A stretch of DNA of 64,000 nucleotides, taken from Megamerina dolium (Eukaryota; Arthropoda; Insecta; Diptera; Megamerinidae). The DNA is taken from the NCBI GenBank assembly GCA_963854835.1, contig OY978525.1, positions 79,167,628-79,231,627 on the forward strand, given 5' to 3'. The translations under genes and the position numbers were made by a program. This document shows, piece by piece, positions 34,671 through 46,135 of this stretch; the stretch's first letter is position 1, and each line of letters begins with the position of its first letter. The notes beneath the pieces were generated by a model that saw nothing but the letters and a program-made list of their open reading frames with translations, did not search any database and was not told the origin of the DNA.

Positions 34671-35438
34671 AGATTTACAAGCAATGAAGAGGTGGATAGT
34701 GGTGGTAGATGGCTGTAATAGATTATTTTCAATACCATTCATGATTCTAATAGGGACATCCTTTATCTGTTAGTACTTGACCGTTATTCTTGTATATATC
34801 TATCTATCGTTCATACTATAAAGAGTGTATCGAAGCTAGAGAATATCGCTGGGAAAAGTGTATATAAACGGAGATCATGTTGAGAAATAAAGAAAAATTT
34901 TCCTAAATTTGTTGTTTTCTTTCTTAGGTCGCGTAGTTCTGGGACCGCCCTCGTAAGGAAGTAAGTATAAAGTCTACATAAATACTATGAATAAATTAAT
35001 TACGCAAAATTTAAAATTTACTAATGTACTAAGTTTCACTGAAATACAACAGCTCCCTCGATATTTGCCCACATTTTGTATTGTTACGAAACATTGTGCG
35101 ATGTCGTACAGTTGATATTTATTTAATATGTTATGTATTGAACAAGAAACAATCTTTTTCTATTTAGTGGAAAATTTTAGAGGTGAAATCAGTTAGGTTT
35201 TGTTTGTTTTGCTCATGTACTGAGAAAAGAGATAAGAAAATCGGTAATTTCCTGATTGTGCTGTACTTTGAATATTGACGAAGCATAAATCCGCCAATGT
35301 ACACCAGAGTCAAAATAGCAACAAAATAGTCGCTGAAGCTGGTGGAAGTGAACAAATAGCTACAAATTGGGGAGGTTATTATTACTATTATTATATCTTA
35401 AAAAAAACACTATAAAAGCTTAATATTATTCCTCATTC

Positions 35439-35710
35439 TTGGAGTATTTCAATGAAAAAATTAAAGAAGAAGGAAGTAGAGAATTAAATGTCAGATTAGT
35501 TGTGATGGAAAATATCAATAGAATCTACAGCCCGTGTTCGCCAGATTTCGTCCCTAAAGATTATTATGTTTTCAAATTTGAAAAGGAAACGATTTCAGTC
35601 AAAAACAGAAGCAATCGCCGAAAGAAGAGCATATTTTATTTTCTAAGCACAACAACAAGTTACAACAACGCTGGACTAATTGTATTGAATTAAAAGAAAT
35701 TTATGTTGAG
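35439..35710 (+). pseudogene. mariner transposase C-terminal fragment
   Basis: Plus frames read SPCSPDFVPKDYYVFKFEKE (the last catalytic region, with PDLAPSD changed to PDFVPKD) and, in another frame, LQQRWTNCIELKEIYVEK followed by a stop, the usual mariner end. Upstream coding and inverted repeats are missing. Confidence 0.6.
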
Positions 35711-36512
35711 AAATAAAAATTGATTGTTGAAACTTATAAGTAAGGTTAAAATTTTTTTAATATCTTCACAAATCAAGTTCCACACTCCAACTTAGATAAC
35801 TCTGAAGAAAGTGGAACATTATACATAGAGTATCCAAATATTTCATTCAATGAATCAATGTGAATATCTAAATTCATGCAAAAAAAAATTTGAAATCAAT
35901 TCCACAACCAGAAAATTCAAAATCTTTAGAGCAAATTTCGAAAACAAAATTGTTTACAGTTAGGAAAAGAACACCGATTTCAAAATAAAAAATGGACGTC
36001 GGTTCCCTTTGCTTCTTGAAACAATTGCCTAATATTGAAACCATAGAATCAAGTTGGTTGTACTACTCGCCAGTGACTTAGGAACGCATATTTATACATT
36101 AACATCAGGCGCCAAAACGTATCGCTACGGCTCTGCTTTGAGGCATTGGTGCGTTGAGGCATTGACTTATTTTAATCCGCGAGTCATGCACTAGAAACTA
36201 TAAACATGTACGTCAGTATAACAAAACACGAATATGTGCATATGATTGCACTCGTATAATTACAACGTTTAATATACGAGTAGTAACGTATACCCAAGGG
36301 TGCACATATTATTTTACTGATTATCTTACGAACTATAGAAGAAAGAGGGGTTGATTGGAAGTGATGTAATTTTTGTAATGGCAATTGAAAAATTAAAGTC
36401 CATAGCTCTCCATATATTTGTCTTTTCATGGGAGTTCGTATATTTTCGAATATAACACTTTCGTCTAATGCTACACTAATAATTGCACTGGATTTTGATG
36501 CGCTTTGCCATG

Positions 36513-37470
36513 TTAATGTCGGTATACAGCATAAAGGCCCTTCAATCTTCGCTCCCCAAAGGAAGTTAAAGTACAAAGTCTGCTATAACTATAACAACGC
36601 TTTCCACGAAGGAACTGTTTCAGGTTTCGGAACAGGTAGTAGTCGCTAGAAGCAAAATCTGGTGAATGCTGTAGATGACCAAGCAATTTGTTCTTTAGTT
36701 TCTTGAATATAAACAATATGCGTTGTCTTGATGAAAAAGAATTGCAATAGTATTCTGAGTTTATTGTTTTACCTTTTTCAAGATAATCACCTAACAAAGC
36801 CCTTTTCCATCCCAAACAACTGATGCTATAACCTTTTTGCTGATCGTGTGCTCTTCACCTGCTTTGCAGCTGAACAGCCAGCTTCAGTCCACTGTAATCG
36901 TTCTTGTTTCAATTTAGGATCATGGTGGTAGATTCAAGTCCCATCCATAGTTATAAAACGTAGCAAGAAATCGGTTTTACTCTGCTTAAAATGCTCCAAA
37001 TTACACTCAGAAATTTGTTTTCGATTCAGTTTTTGTTGAATTGCTAATGAATGCGGCACTAGTTTTTTCATACGTAATTTTTCATGCAAAATATGAAGTA
37101 CTCGTTCATCTGGGATGACTGTTGTATTAGTTATTTCACACATAGTCGCACTTAGATGATTTCTGGCGTCGATGCATTTATTGGACGTCCAGTGCGTGGT
37201 TCATCTTCAATATTTGTACGACCACTTTTAAATTCAGCACTCCAAGTTTATACTGTTGCATACGAAGGAGCACATTCACCTAACAAATTTATCACATCAG
37301 TATGGATTTCTTGTCCAGATAAACCTTTTTTAAATAAATACTCAATAATAGCACGATTTTTCAATTTTTCCATTTTAGAAAAACACTGCGGCAAGTCAAC
37401 TAACTTCAAGCAGCTATTAAACAAGGAATGAGTTGCCAGGTTGATTTGAAACTTTGCACGTGTTCATACG
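36513..37470 (-). pseudogene. mariner transposase relic
   Basis: On minus: MEKLKNRAIIEYLFKKGLSG near 37375, then WSAEFKSGRTNIEDEPRTGR, ending at 37160; the second helix region and first catalytic block NLEHFKQSKTDFLLRFITMD at 37143-36934; then, in a third frame, GKTINSEYYCNSFSSRQRIL and the last block LQHSPDFASSDYYLFRNLKQ (36815-36580). Stops and frameshifts at each joint. It belongs to a different mariner lineage from the one at 38.4 kb. Confidence 0.8.
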
Positions 37471-38389
37471 AAAGATGAAATCATACATTGAACATAATTT
37501 CACTGCTCCACTAATGCTATCTATGTGTCAGGTTAGAAACTTTTCAAGTGACTTGTAGTAAAGGTAAATGGCGATGTGATAATTTTATTTACAAGAAATT
37601 CTGACAAAATGTTAAAATGGGTCATTTGACTTGTCGTGGTAGGTTTAGTGTTAAACAACTCTATTAGTTAAATGTTTTGCTTAATATAGGCATTTTTTCG
37701 CTTATGTGCACTTCACCATATCAAAAGAAATGACGAAAATTGTCAAATTGACGATTGAAATTGAAATTTGAAAAAATTTTTGTTAACTTTCACACCACAA
37801 ATTTCAATCTGTTGAAAATTCAACCGATCGTTTCGATTTATTGTCAATATGTGGTCCGCTTAAGCAAAAAAAAAGCATATAAAATTATTATTACATACGA
37901 TCCTGGAAGTATGCCCTATTTTCTTCAATAATGCTGCTTAATTTTTGTTGAAAATAAGGTTTTAGGTCCAATTTTAAGTCGCATTTTTGTCGAAGAAGGG
38001 TCGAAAAGGGTCGAAAGTTTTGACATACTGAAAGCCAAACATACATGCTTTAGCTTAAAAAATGAATTACAACATAACTTGACGGGACTTTTTTTCCTGC
38101 AACTCTAACATTTAACATTTTTATTTTGTTCATACTTTAAAGTGGTAATATTAAATCACTGTTAATTGAAGTTGTAAGCGTTATGTCAAATATTATAGTC
38201 TCAACATATTCTGTAATATGTAACTGTCCAATAGCAGCAAACAACAAGTATGTATAATTAAAGACAGAATAATAGTGATTTTTATTTTTATGAAATTTGG
38301 TTGATTTTGACGAGCTGCCATGGTAAGATTTTTTGCAAATTTTTTTAATTCAGTTCAGTTTCACGATTCCCTTTAAAATGATACCAGGT
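37471..38389. other. AT-rich intronic DNA, nothing recognised
   Basis: Possible terminal sequence of the neighbouring mariner at 37530-37560 (GTCAGGTTAGAAACTTTTC); nothing else recognised. Confidence 0.4.
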
Positions 38390-39450
38390 GTACAAGCTTA
38401 AATCCGCTGTTTTTCGGTAAAAAAAAAACATTTTTTTTATAGAAAGCCAAAAATTAATTTATTCAAAGTTGTTGCCCTCACTAGCTATGTATTTTTCCCA
38501 TACAATTTGTGTATACCATGCCAAAAAAATTCCTCATTTTTCGAGGCAAACCACTCGTCAAGCCATTTTCCGACGTCTTCATACGAATCTAAGTGCTGTT
38601 CGGCGAGCGCGTGACCCATTGACGAAAACAGGCGATAGTCAGATGGGGTCTGATCTAGTGAATAAGCGGGATGAGGTAGCACCTCCCAATTGAGTGTGTC
38701 CAAGTAGTTTTTTTGGCGATGGGGCGTTGTCGTGGAGAAAAATCGGCTTCTCATGTCTTTGTTCATAACCAGGCCTTTTTTCACCCAAAGCACGGCACAA
38801 TTTCACTAGTTGTTGGTGGTAGCGGTGAGAATTGACAGTTTCACCAGGTTTCAACAGCTCATAGTAGATGACACTCTGCTGATCCCACCAAACGCACAGC
38901 ATCGTCTTGCGTCCAAAGCGATTTGGTCTTAAAGAAGAAGTTGCTGGTTGGCCGGGATCGACCCACGATTTTTTCCGTTTAGGATTCTCAAAGTATATCC
39001 ACTTTTCATTGCAAGTCACCACAAGAGGCAGGAACGACTTTCTTTTTTGTCTAGCAAGCAAGATTTCGCATGTGTTTTGGCGTCGCTCTATCTGCCTATC
39101 GTTCAATTCATGGGGTACCCATTTTCCAAATTTTTGAACCTTCCCATAGCTCGTAAACGTATGGAAATGGATTGTTGAGTAACACCTAACTGTTCGGCAA
39201 GCATTTTTTCAATAGGGTGTCGTCCTCATCCAAAAGAGCCTTCAAATTATGGTCCTCAACTTTTCTGGGTCTATTTTCACGCTTCTAGTCACTGAAGTCA
39301 AAATGGCCTTCTTTGATCCGACGAAACCAGTCTCTGCAAGTGGTTTCCGATAGCGCAGTGTCACCATAGGCCGCCTCAAGCATTCGATGCGACTCAGCAG
39401 CAGATTTCTTAAAATTGAAGCAAAAATATAGAGCTTCCCGCATATGCTCT
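38390..39450 (-). pseudogene. mariner transposase, nearly complete but frameshifted
   Basis: On minus from 39440: helix-turn-helix FCFNFKKSAAESHRMLEAAY, then CRDWFRRIKEGHFDFSD and a stop, VEDHNLKALLDEDD, a region with stops, then the long frame 39106-38639: ARQKRKSFLPLVVTCNEKWI with the first catalytic position in CNEKW (Asp usual, here Asn), LCVWWDQQSVIYYELLKPGE and FLHDNAP. A final frame 38793-38485 gives EVLPHPAYSLDQTPSDYRLF and a long C-terminus. Substitutions at catalytic motifs and frameshifts mean it is inactive. No inverted repeats recognised. Confidence 0.85.
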
Positions 39451-40738
39451 TTTTCTTGCACGAAACTAGATATGATTATAAGAGGAAAAATGTATGTTGT
39501 TGTATGAAATCACTGATGATGTTTACTAATTGATGTAAACAGGTGTCGAACTTATAAAAAAAAGGATGCACAGTCGATAATAGCTCAATATGCTATTATC
39601 GGAGAATCTCTCTCCTCCACTCCTTACCTTGAGTTGGTACAGTTGCAGCGATTTGTATTGTTTGTATAGAATCTGATAGTTGTACAGTTTATGATAAAAG
39701 ATGGTCTTAATTATATTAAAAATATTCTTAAATTTGATAAAATTCTTCAATCTTCTTAAATGAGTGTTTTATGTTGCATGCCATTTTCGACACTACTCAT
39801 TGCATTAAAGATAAATATTTGTTGCGACCCAAGATTCAGCGACCCAAAAATCCATGAACCTGTCTACGCTGGTCCGTCTAATATTGTACTACAGATTCGG
39901 ATTCAGTTATCTAAAATTCATATAAAGTGATTATTTTGGTCCGTCGGTTGTTAGACTTTCCTTTATTGTGGCGTCGTGTAATTCTAATTTATTTCAACAA
40001 AAGAAGAAATTTTAATTTTTAAATACTTCATTCTAAATATTAGTTAGCGTAATAAGAGTCTTTCAATGTAAGACTTGATTTTGTATAAACTGTTTATAGC
40101 TGCGAAGCTATAAACAGTTCCCTCGCCAGCAATTTTGATATATGGATGTATTGCTTTTGTAAAGGTGCTCTTCAATTATATGTACTTACTTCAATATTAA
40201 AATAGAATGGTTCTACAATTTTTTTCTTACGGTAACTTTTTGTCAAACAATTGGAATCACTTGCCTTCTACGGTGTTCTCCGACTTATTCACTTCTATCA
40301 CCTCCAACTATTTTATTTTATCATTTAAGTAAGATAGATTTCTGATAATAATATGCTATTATTTATCAATAATTATTATTTTGATCTAAAAGTAATAACA
40401 ATTCACAGAACAATTGCAAGAAAATGTCTGCAAAAACTTAAATTTTCAAAAAAGTCAAAAAACCACAAATAAAATGCAGAGCAAGATGTATTCTATGCTA
40501 TAAATTATATATGTAAACGTTTGCTATTCAGGCATAGTACAACATTTGTTTAAAATAGTACAAGTTTGTTTAAAATAGACTAAAGAAAAGCTATTGGTTA
40601 TTCATTTCACCTCTATACTGTAACTACACTAAAATAATTTGCTACGTAAGGTTTTTTCAGGAACAGAAGAAAGTTATGGTCGTTTGTGCTTGAATTTACA
40701 ATACTTCTTATAGAGAAATTAAACAATTAAGCACTTAC
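39451..40738. other. start of the first PAN-gene intron, AT-rich
   Basis: No coding or repeat family seen. It holds a perfect 14 bp inverted repeat with a GCGA loop (40088-40119). Confidence 0.45.
40088..40119. repeat. perfect hairpin, 14 bp stem
   Basis: AACTGTTTATAGCT (40088-40101), loop GCGA, then its exact reverse complement (40106-40119). On the plus strand RNA the loop is of the GNRA type. It lies about 620 bp inside the first intron. Confidence 0.7.
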
Positions 40739-40865
40739 CATTTCGTGCTGATACTAATTGATTATCCACAGTTAGTGCGTTGATGCCATGATGCGTTATA
40801 TTGATGAGCTGATAACTTGTTATTAGTAACATATATGCCAATATGAAAGTATCGCTTTGGCCCAT
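40739..40865 (-). CDS. PAN-domain secreted protein, exon 1 (signal peptide)
   Basis: The minus strand has ATG at 40865 opening 42 codons plus one base, ending at a strong donor GTAAGTGC. The residues MGQSDTFILAYMLLITSYQL followed by INITHHGINA form a hydrophobic signal peptide with a likely cleavage after GINA. The leftover G joins AC of the exon at 8390-8525 to make Asp in front of the first PAN cysteine. Phase match plus domain logic make the link attractive although the two exons are 32 kb apart. The leader upstream (40866-41060) has no in-frame ATG close by. Confidence 0.65.
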
Positions 40866-42245
40866 AATTCTTGTTATCAAATTTATATTCTTAGTGGATA
40901 AAGATGGATTTTCTACTTGATCTCACTCTCACTTGAATAAAATGTTATTGTTAGGTTGTTTTCTTTCCATTCATTCATTACCAATGATCGCATACACTAT
41001 CTTCAACTATGCAAACACTACACAGTGGCTACTTTGATCAAAATTCGCGATGACACAAGAATTTCAGTAGAACATAAAAATGTTATAAATCACGTCAGCC
41101 ATTAATATTCTTCTTTATTTTATAGTTATCATATTTATCAACATCTTTTTAAAACAAAATTTCACTAACTAATAGATACAAGCGAAAGACAAAAAAAAAA
41201 AATAAACCTAAAAATAACCACAAAAAATTGGAAATAAACTATAAATCAATCTGTAAAAGATCACATCGAAGAAGATATTATAAAGGCGATTGAACTGCAA
41301 ATTATATTGCTATACTGCGAAAGGAACTTGGTCTGCACCCTTACGAGTTGAAGTTAACTTAAGACCTGAAGATATTCGACCATATGAAGTGACGTACATT
41401 CTCGAATTTGATTAAAAAAAAATAAGATGTATGAATTCCCATTAGGAATACATAAAAAAAGAGTATTAATTGATAACTTACCCTACATTAAAATTTTTTG
41501 TTTAATATTAGCCAAAACGCTAATATTATCTTAACTTTGGCATTTGGTGGCCAATTAAAAATTTTATTAAAAATATCTCAATGATCTCTATATATTGTTC
41601 TCACGCGGAAACGATGTCCGAAATTCAATTCATTCGCACGGATTCAAAATAGTTGAATCTCGCTGAAATCCAAATTAAATGGAGTTAAAATATTTGTGTA
41701 TAATTACCATGGCATTATATAAAAAATATCTTAAAACAACCGAGACCTTTACTATTACTAAAACAGAGACGAAAACGAATAAAAGGAACAGTTGTTCCTT
41801 CTCTTATGCCCATCTTCCCGCTGATACATCGAAATGAACGTAGCAATGCTTTGCTTATTTTAAAAATTTAAGAATCTTTCAACGAAAATAATTCATAAGT
41901 GGTTTAAGGGTACCTAAATTTTAAAAGTTTGTGCAAAGTTTCGATTCAATTTAATATATATTGGTCCTGTTGCATTTGCATAAAATAAATTTTGATTGTG
42001 AGCGAGGGGCACACGGCCTACAATTGTGGCACATATACCACTACTTCTAGCCAAAATTTCATTTCTACCACAACTGCTACAGTAACCTTGAAACCTACCA
42101 TATACTTTTCTCTTTTAATTGCATGATCTATTGTATATGGGCTAATCACATTTAAATAAAACAAATGTGTGAAAGTAATAATATATTTGAATCACCAAAA
42201 GAATTATTTTGGCAGTAAACTTTGGTGGCCATGGCACATGTATGT
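40866..42245. other. upstream region of the PAN gene
   Basis: Would contain the 5' UTR and promoter of the minus-strand gene. A TATA-like TTTATAAC and a TGACGT motif lie at about 41083-41096 on minus; both are weak. A transposase scrap is at 41300-41410. Confidence 0.35.
41300..41410 (+). pseudogene. scrap of a DUF4817-type transposase
   Basis: The plus strand reads LRKELGLHPYELKLT, stop, DLKIFDHMK, stop, RTFSNL, which fits the segment just before the catalytic domain in Tc1/mariner-superfamily transposases of the kind also found at 4877-5182. Only about 35 codons. Confidence 0.4.
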
Positions 42246-42252
42246 ATATATA

Positions 42253-42333
<81 letters not shown>

Positions 42334-42358
42334 CATATATATATATACATATATATAA
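42246..42358. repeat. (TA)n microsatellite
   Basis: TA repeat directly abutting the truncated head of SINE copy S3. Confidence 0.95.
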
Positions 42359-42359
42359 C

Positions 42360-42808
<449 letters not shown>

Positions 42809-42841
42809 CGCATATCCATCTTGTTCTTTTATTTTCACTGC

Positions 42842-43510
42842 TTTGTATTAGAGCTATATTAAGAAGTACGCGTGTCTCATCAATTTCTTGAGAAATAATT
42901 TCTGCCTATAATACTAATCTACACCTAAAATATGGTTGTCCTAGGCGAAATATTTTAAAAGATATGGCGGTTTTAAAGTTTAAGATAATTCCGCGATTTT
43001 GTATGGAAGCTACATTAACGTGAAGGTGTGGTCCCCTGGTTTCTCGCGAGTTTTATGCACATGACGAAACTAAACTTCATGCTAAAAACGGTTGTTTTAA
43101 TTTGAAAACTACTGAAGTTATGGCGGTTTAAACATAAAACAACTTCCGACGCTTTGTATGGGAGCTATATAAAAAGTGGGCGTGGCTTGGCTCTTTCTTG
43201 TAAATCGAATTATCTTTACAGCGCTAATCCCCAACCAAATCTAAACTCAAATATGGTTGTCTTACGGTGAATAGTTTGTAAGTTAGGGTGGTTTTACCTT
43301 TTTTTAAATTTCCGCGATTTTGCATGAGAGTCCCGTTAAGAAGTGGTTGTGGCATTATGATTTTATGCCAGACTATATTAATATAAGTGTAAATAATGGT
43401 CGTTCGAGACAGAAGATTGTCGAAATTACAGCGGCTTAAATTGAAATGAAGTTCAAGCACTTTGTATGGGAGCTAAATTAAAAAATAGGCGTGGCTCGCC
43501 TAATTTTGGC
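42842..43510. repeat. diverged tandem repeat, period about 155 bp, five units
   Basis: The anchor TTTGTATGGGAGCTA recurs at 42842, 42998, 43153, 43319 and 43461 (spacings 156, 155, 166, 142), each followed by a version of AAGTGGGCGTGGC and preceded by GGCGGTTTTAAA-like sequence. The units differ by many substitutions. A sixth partial GTGGGCGTGCC is at about 43578. No coding frame spans the units. Confidence 0.75.
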
Positions 43511-43714
43511 AAGGTTATGCAAGTTTATGATTTAAGATTTTGAAAATCTCGAGGTTAGTCGCTTTTAAAGCTCGGTGTGGGCGTGCCAGTTAACCGATCA
43601 TGTTCAATATCAATCCGATCCGTACCCTTGCGTGGCTGGCTAGCAGAGAAAGCAAAGAAAGTAATGAAATTACTACATAGAGCAACAACAACGTATTCAC
43701 ATTCTACTTTTCTG

Positions 43715-43800
43715 TTCCTTTACATTGAATTTCAACAAGTCATATTACGTCATTTATCTTTGCTATAATCTCATATGGTACTTCCCAATGAGTCTGTAGT
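43715..43800 (-). mobile_element. small Ty3/gypsy fragment
   Basis: Shares TACGTCATTTATCTTTGCTA and TTCCCAATGAGTCTGTAG with 14818-14880 of the larger gypsy element, the segment after integrase. Same orientation. Confidence 0.6.
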
Positions 43801-43855
43801 TATATACATAGTAAGTATATATAGTAAGTGCTTATATTTATAAATATATGCATTG

Positions 43856-43891
43856 CGTGAATGGAGTATACCTATAAGTACTCCATTCGCG
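43856..43891. repeat. hairpin, 13 bp stem
   Basis: CGTGAATGGAGTA (43856-43868) and TACTCCATTCGCG (43879-43891) pair with one G-T wobble around a 10-base loop. Confidence 0.6.
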
Positions 43892-44154
43892 TGTATATAC
43901 ATATATATTGAACAATAGTAAAAATTCTTTACAAAATATTCTATATATATAAAATTCATTCTTAAAAATATTTACTATTATGAGATCGTATTTCAATATA
44001 TGTTAATTTGCTATGTTAATTTACAGAATTTTTCTCCTGGTCATGGCATTGCTCTCTCAAAGTCTCTGTATTCTACAACTCTGTTAAGTGACCCTGGTAT
44101 TTGTAATCAGAAATAAGCTCAAAAGCCAAATTAGGAATTCTCTGGTATTTCACG

Positions 44155-44330
44155 TTCTTTGGTTAGATTTAAATCAACGGATACTACGGTATGCAAATGT
44201 CTAATTACCATTTAACATCGGTTACAAGCGTAGTGGCAACATCACGCGAATACTGGCATTTCAACGCCAAGACGTTCCAGCTATATGAAAAGCGGTAATT
44301 TGGGCACAGATGAATGTGGATGCATTCCTT
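44155..44330 (+). mobile_element. Ty3/gypsy fragment, protease-RT linker
   Basis: Matches the reverse complement of 17690-17870, for instance TTTGGGCACAGATGAATGTG and ACGGATACTACG. It encodes the linker between protease and RT and is in the opposite orientation to the big copy. Confidence 0.65.
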
Positions 44331-45099
44331 CTCCAAAATTTATCTTTACACTTATTTCCAAAACAATCTAGTACTTCTTTAGCGAATTCTTTAAAATGTT
44401 ATCATCAAAAGGGCGACAGCGTTTAGATAACGCAAGCGAAACATTAAAATTTCCTTTTTTTCCGTCATTTTTCAACATTACTATTTTCATCATTTAAATC
44501 AGAATTTTAAATATTTCCTTCTTCTCGTTCAATAATTTTATTTATATAGCAACTAAATTGCTATTAAAAAAAATCACTTTCCCAAACCTTGTTAAGTATT
44601 TTGTTGCGTACTGATTATTGTTCTGTAATTTGCGTATAGTATCTGCACGCCTATCGTATCGTATATTTACAATTTTTGTTGACTTTGTACGTCCGCGTAC
44701 AAAGTAGCAAACAAATTAGACAAATAGTCGATTAAATCGAATGGCAAAATGTCTTGGATGCAAAACATGACCAACGTATAAAGTGCCAAATATACTTGCT
44801 TTTGAAACCCTAACGATCCTGACTCAGAAATTCATTAATTTTGGTTTGATGTACTTTGCTACGTATATTCTGAGTATGAATTGCCTTGCTTGCGTGTTGT
44901 CGCATATATGGCAAGTGATTATTTGTCATGATAAACATCAGAGAGCAGCGTAAAAACTCTAGTTGTGGTACGATTGCCTATTGACAATTCAAATTCAAAT
45001 TTGAAGAGTGTTCGACTCGGTATAGTGGTACCACTTCCACTCATTTATCTTTAATTTCAAATTTTATTTTCAATTCAAGTTTACAGTCTTATTGCTTAG

Positions 45100-45480
45100 C
45101 CTTATGCTAAAGGACTACCTAATCCTACTATATACTATGGATCTGTAGGTTTGACTAACGCCACTTGGTCGCATTTGATGAAACAGTTGCCTGGCAGATA
45201 TGTGTAAGCAGAAGGCTCCAGACGGCTGATAATGATATTCGGTACCCCGGCCTTAAGCCTTGAAGACGTAAGCTTCTCTGTAAGACATAGGAAAAGCCAG
45301 CGGGGCGGCGGTTGGTCCCGGGCAGAGCAGAAGGCTCTCAGGCAATTACCATAGCGAACTGGCGATATTGAAGGCAAGAACTATTTATAGTCGCTGGGGG
45401 ATATTGCCTGCTTAACTATAAAAGCACTCATTTAAGTAGTAGTACCACTTGAACGGGTGGTGTCCGAATCAGCTTGATCG
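45100..45480. other. GC-richer island, unidentified repeat-like sequence
   Basis: The stretch with GCCAGCGGGGCGGCGGTTGG and GACGTAAGCTTCTCTG is clearly less AT-rich than its surroundings. A minus frame at 45135-45377 has 80 residues without recognised family. A TATA-like ACTATAAAAGC at about 45415 is followed by 60 bp without other signals. It could be a leader or LTR of an element not otherwise present. Confidence 0.35.
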
Positions 45481-45984
45481 TTCACCCTTAGGTTACTCTT
45501 AGCAAATCGTATTACGACTTACTCGATCAAGCGTCGCTTTCGTCATGTCATTCGTTGGGAAGTTATGCTGTTTTAACCTAATGTTATGCATAAAGCATAT
45601 AAGAATTAAGGGTGCACGGTAGTGTAAAATTTCTCGAGCTACATTTCACATTGGCTCCTAATTAAACATTTTTCCATCATAAAATTAAAGCCCTTAAAAA
45701 ACAAATAAACTGTTCCTTTTGAAGTGTGTAGCTAACTCTAAACCAAGGATGTAATGAAATATAGTTTTCAATAACTGAAACAAGTCAACAACTGTGCTAT
45801 GATAAAAAAAATAATTTTGGCGGTTCTAAAAGGGTTAAGAAAAAAGTTTTCTTTTGTATCGAGAATGTTTCAACATAATCTTTCAAACATTATGTAGACC
45901 TTAAAATCGCTGTAGCGATCTCTGAGTTTGAAAGACAGAACCACGACTTTCGTAATAAAATCTCAATATTTGCAATCGTTGTTG

Positions 45985-46135
45985 CTCTCTGACAAAGCTC
46001 AGAAAAAGTGATATCACAAGAGTTCTGCTCTTCGAAACCGGCTAATATAAGTAGGTCCTTTCGAATACTGTCAAAAATTTAACACGTGCAATAGTGCTGG
46101 AAGCTCAGTGGTATCACAATGAACTTTCTGGCATT
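45985..46135 (+). mobile_element. SINE fragment (copy S4)
   Basis: Matches the middle of the SINE: TGACAAAGCTCAGAAAAAGTG, CGGCTAATATAAGTAGGTCC and AATTTAACACG. Head and 3' end absent or beyond recognition. Confidence 0.7.

Larger units (their letters stand above)
32986..34953 (+). mobile_element. mariner element with both inverted repeats and TA duplications
   Basis: Terminal inverted repeats at 32986-33017 and 34922-34953 (inner core CCAGAACTAC and CGACCT in both) are flanked by TA (32984-32985, 34954-34955). The 1,968 bp include a solo LTR of 666 bp (33552-34217), so the mariner itself is about 1.3 kb, the usual size. The transposase is a pseudogene. Confidence 0.85.
8526..40738 (-). other. 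inferred first intron of the PAN gene, about 32.2 kb
   Basis: The splice donor after the signal-peptide exon (GTAAGTGC at 40731-40738) and the acceptor before exon 2 (8526) are in matching phase, so the simplest model has one intron of 32,213 bp. It contains most transposable elements listed here, in both orientations. Extra exons with a length divisible by three could exist inside but none was convincing. Confidence 0.5.

Noticed and set aside
35164..35355. 63-residue minus frame with a hydrophobic start (YFVAILTLVYIGGFML)
   Set aside because: It could be a membrane-anchored N-terminus, but there is no continuing exon with a clear donor and no family match.
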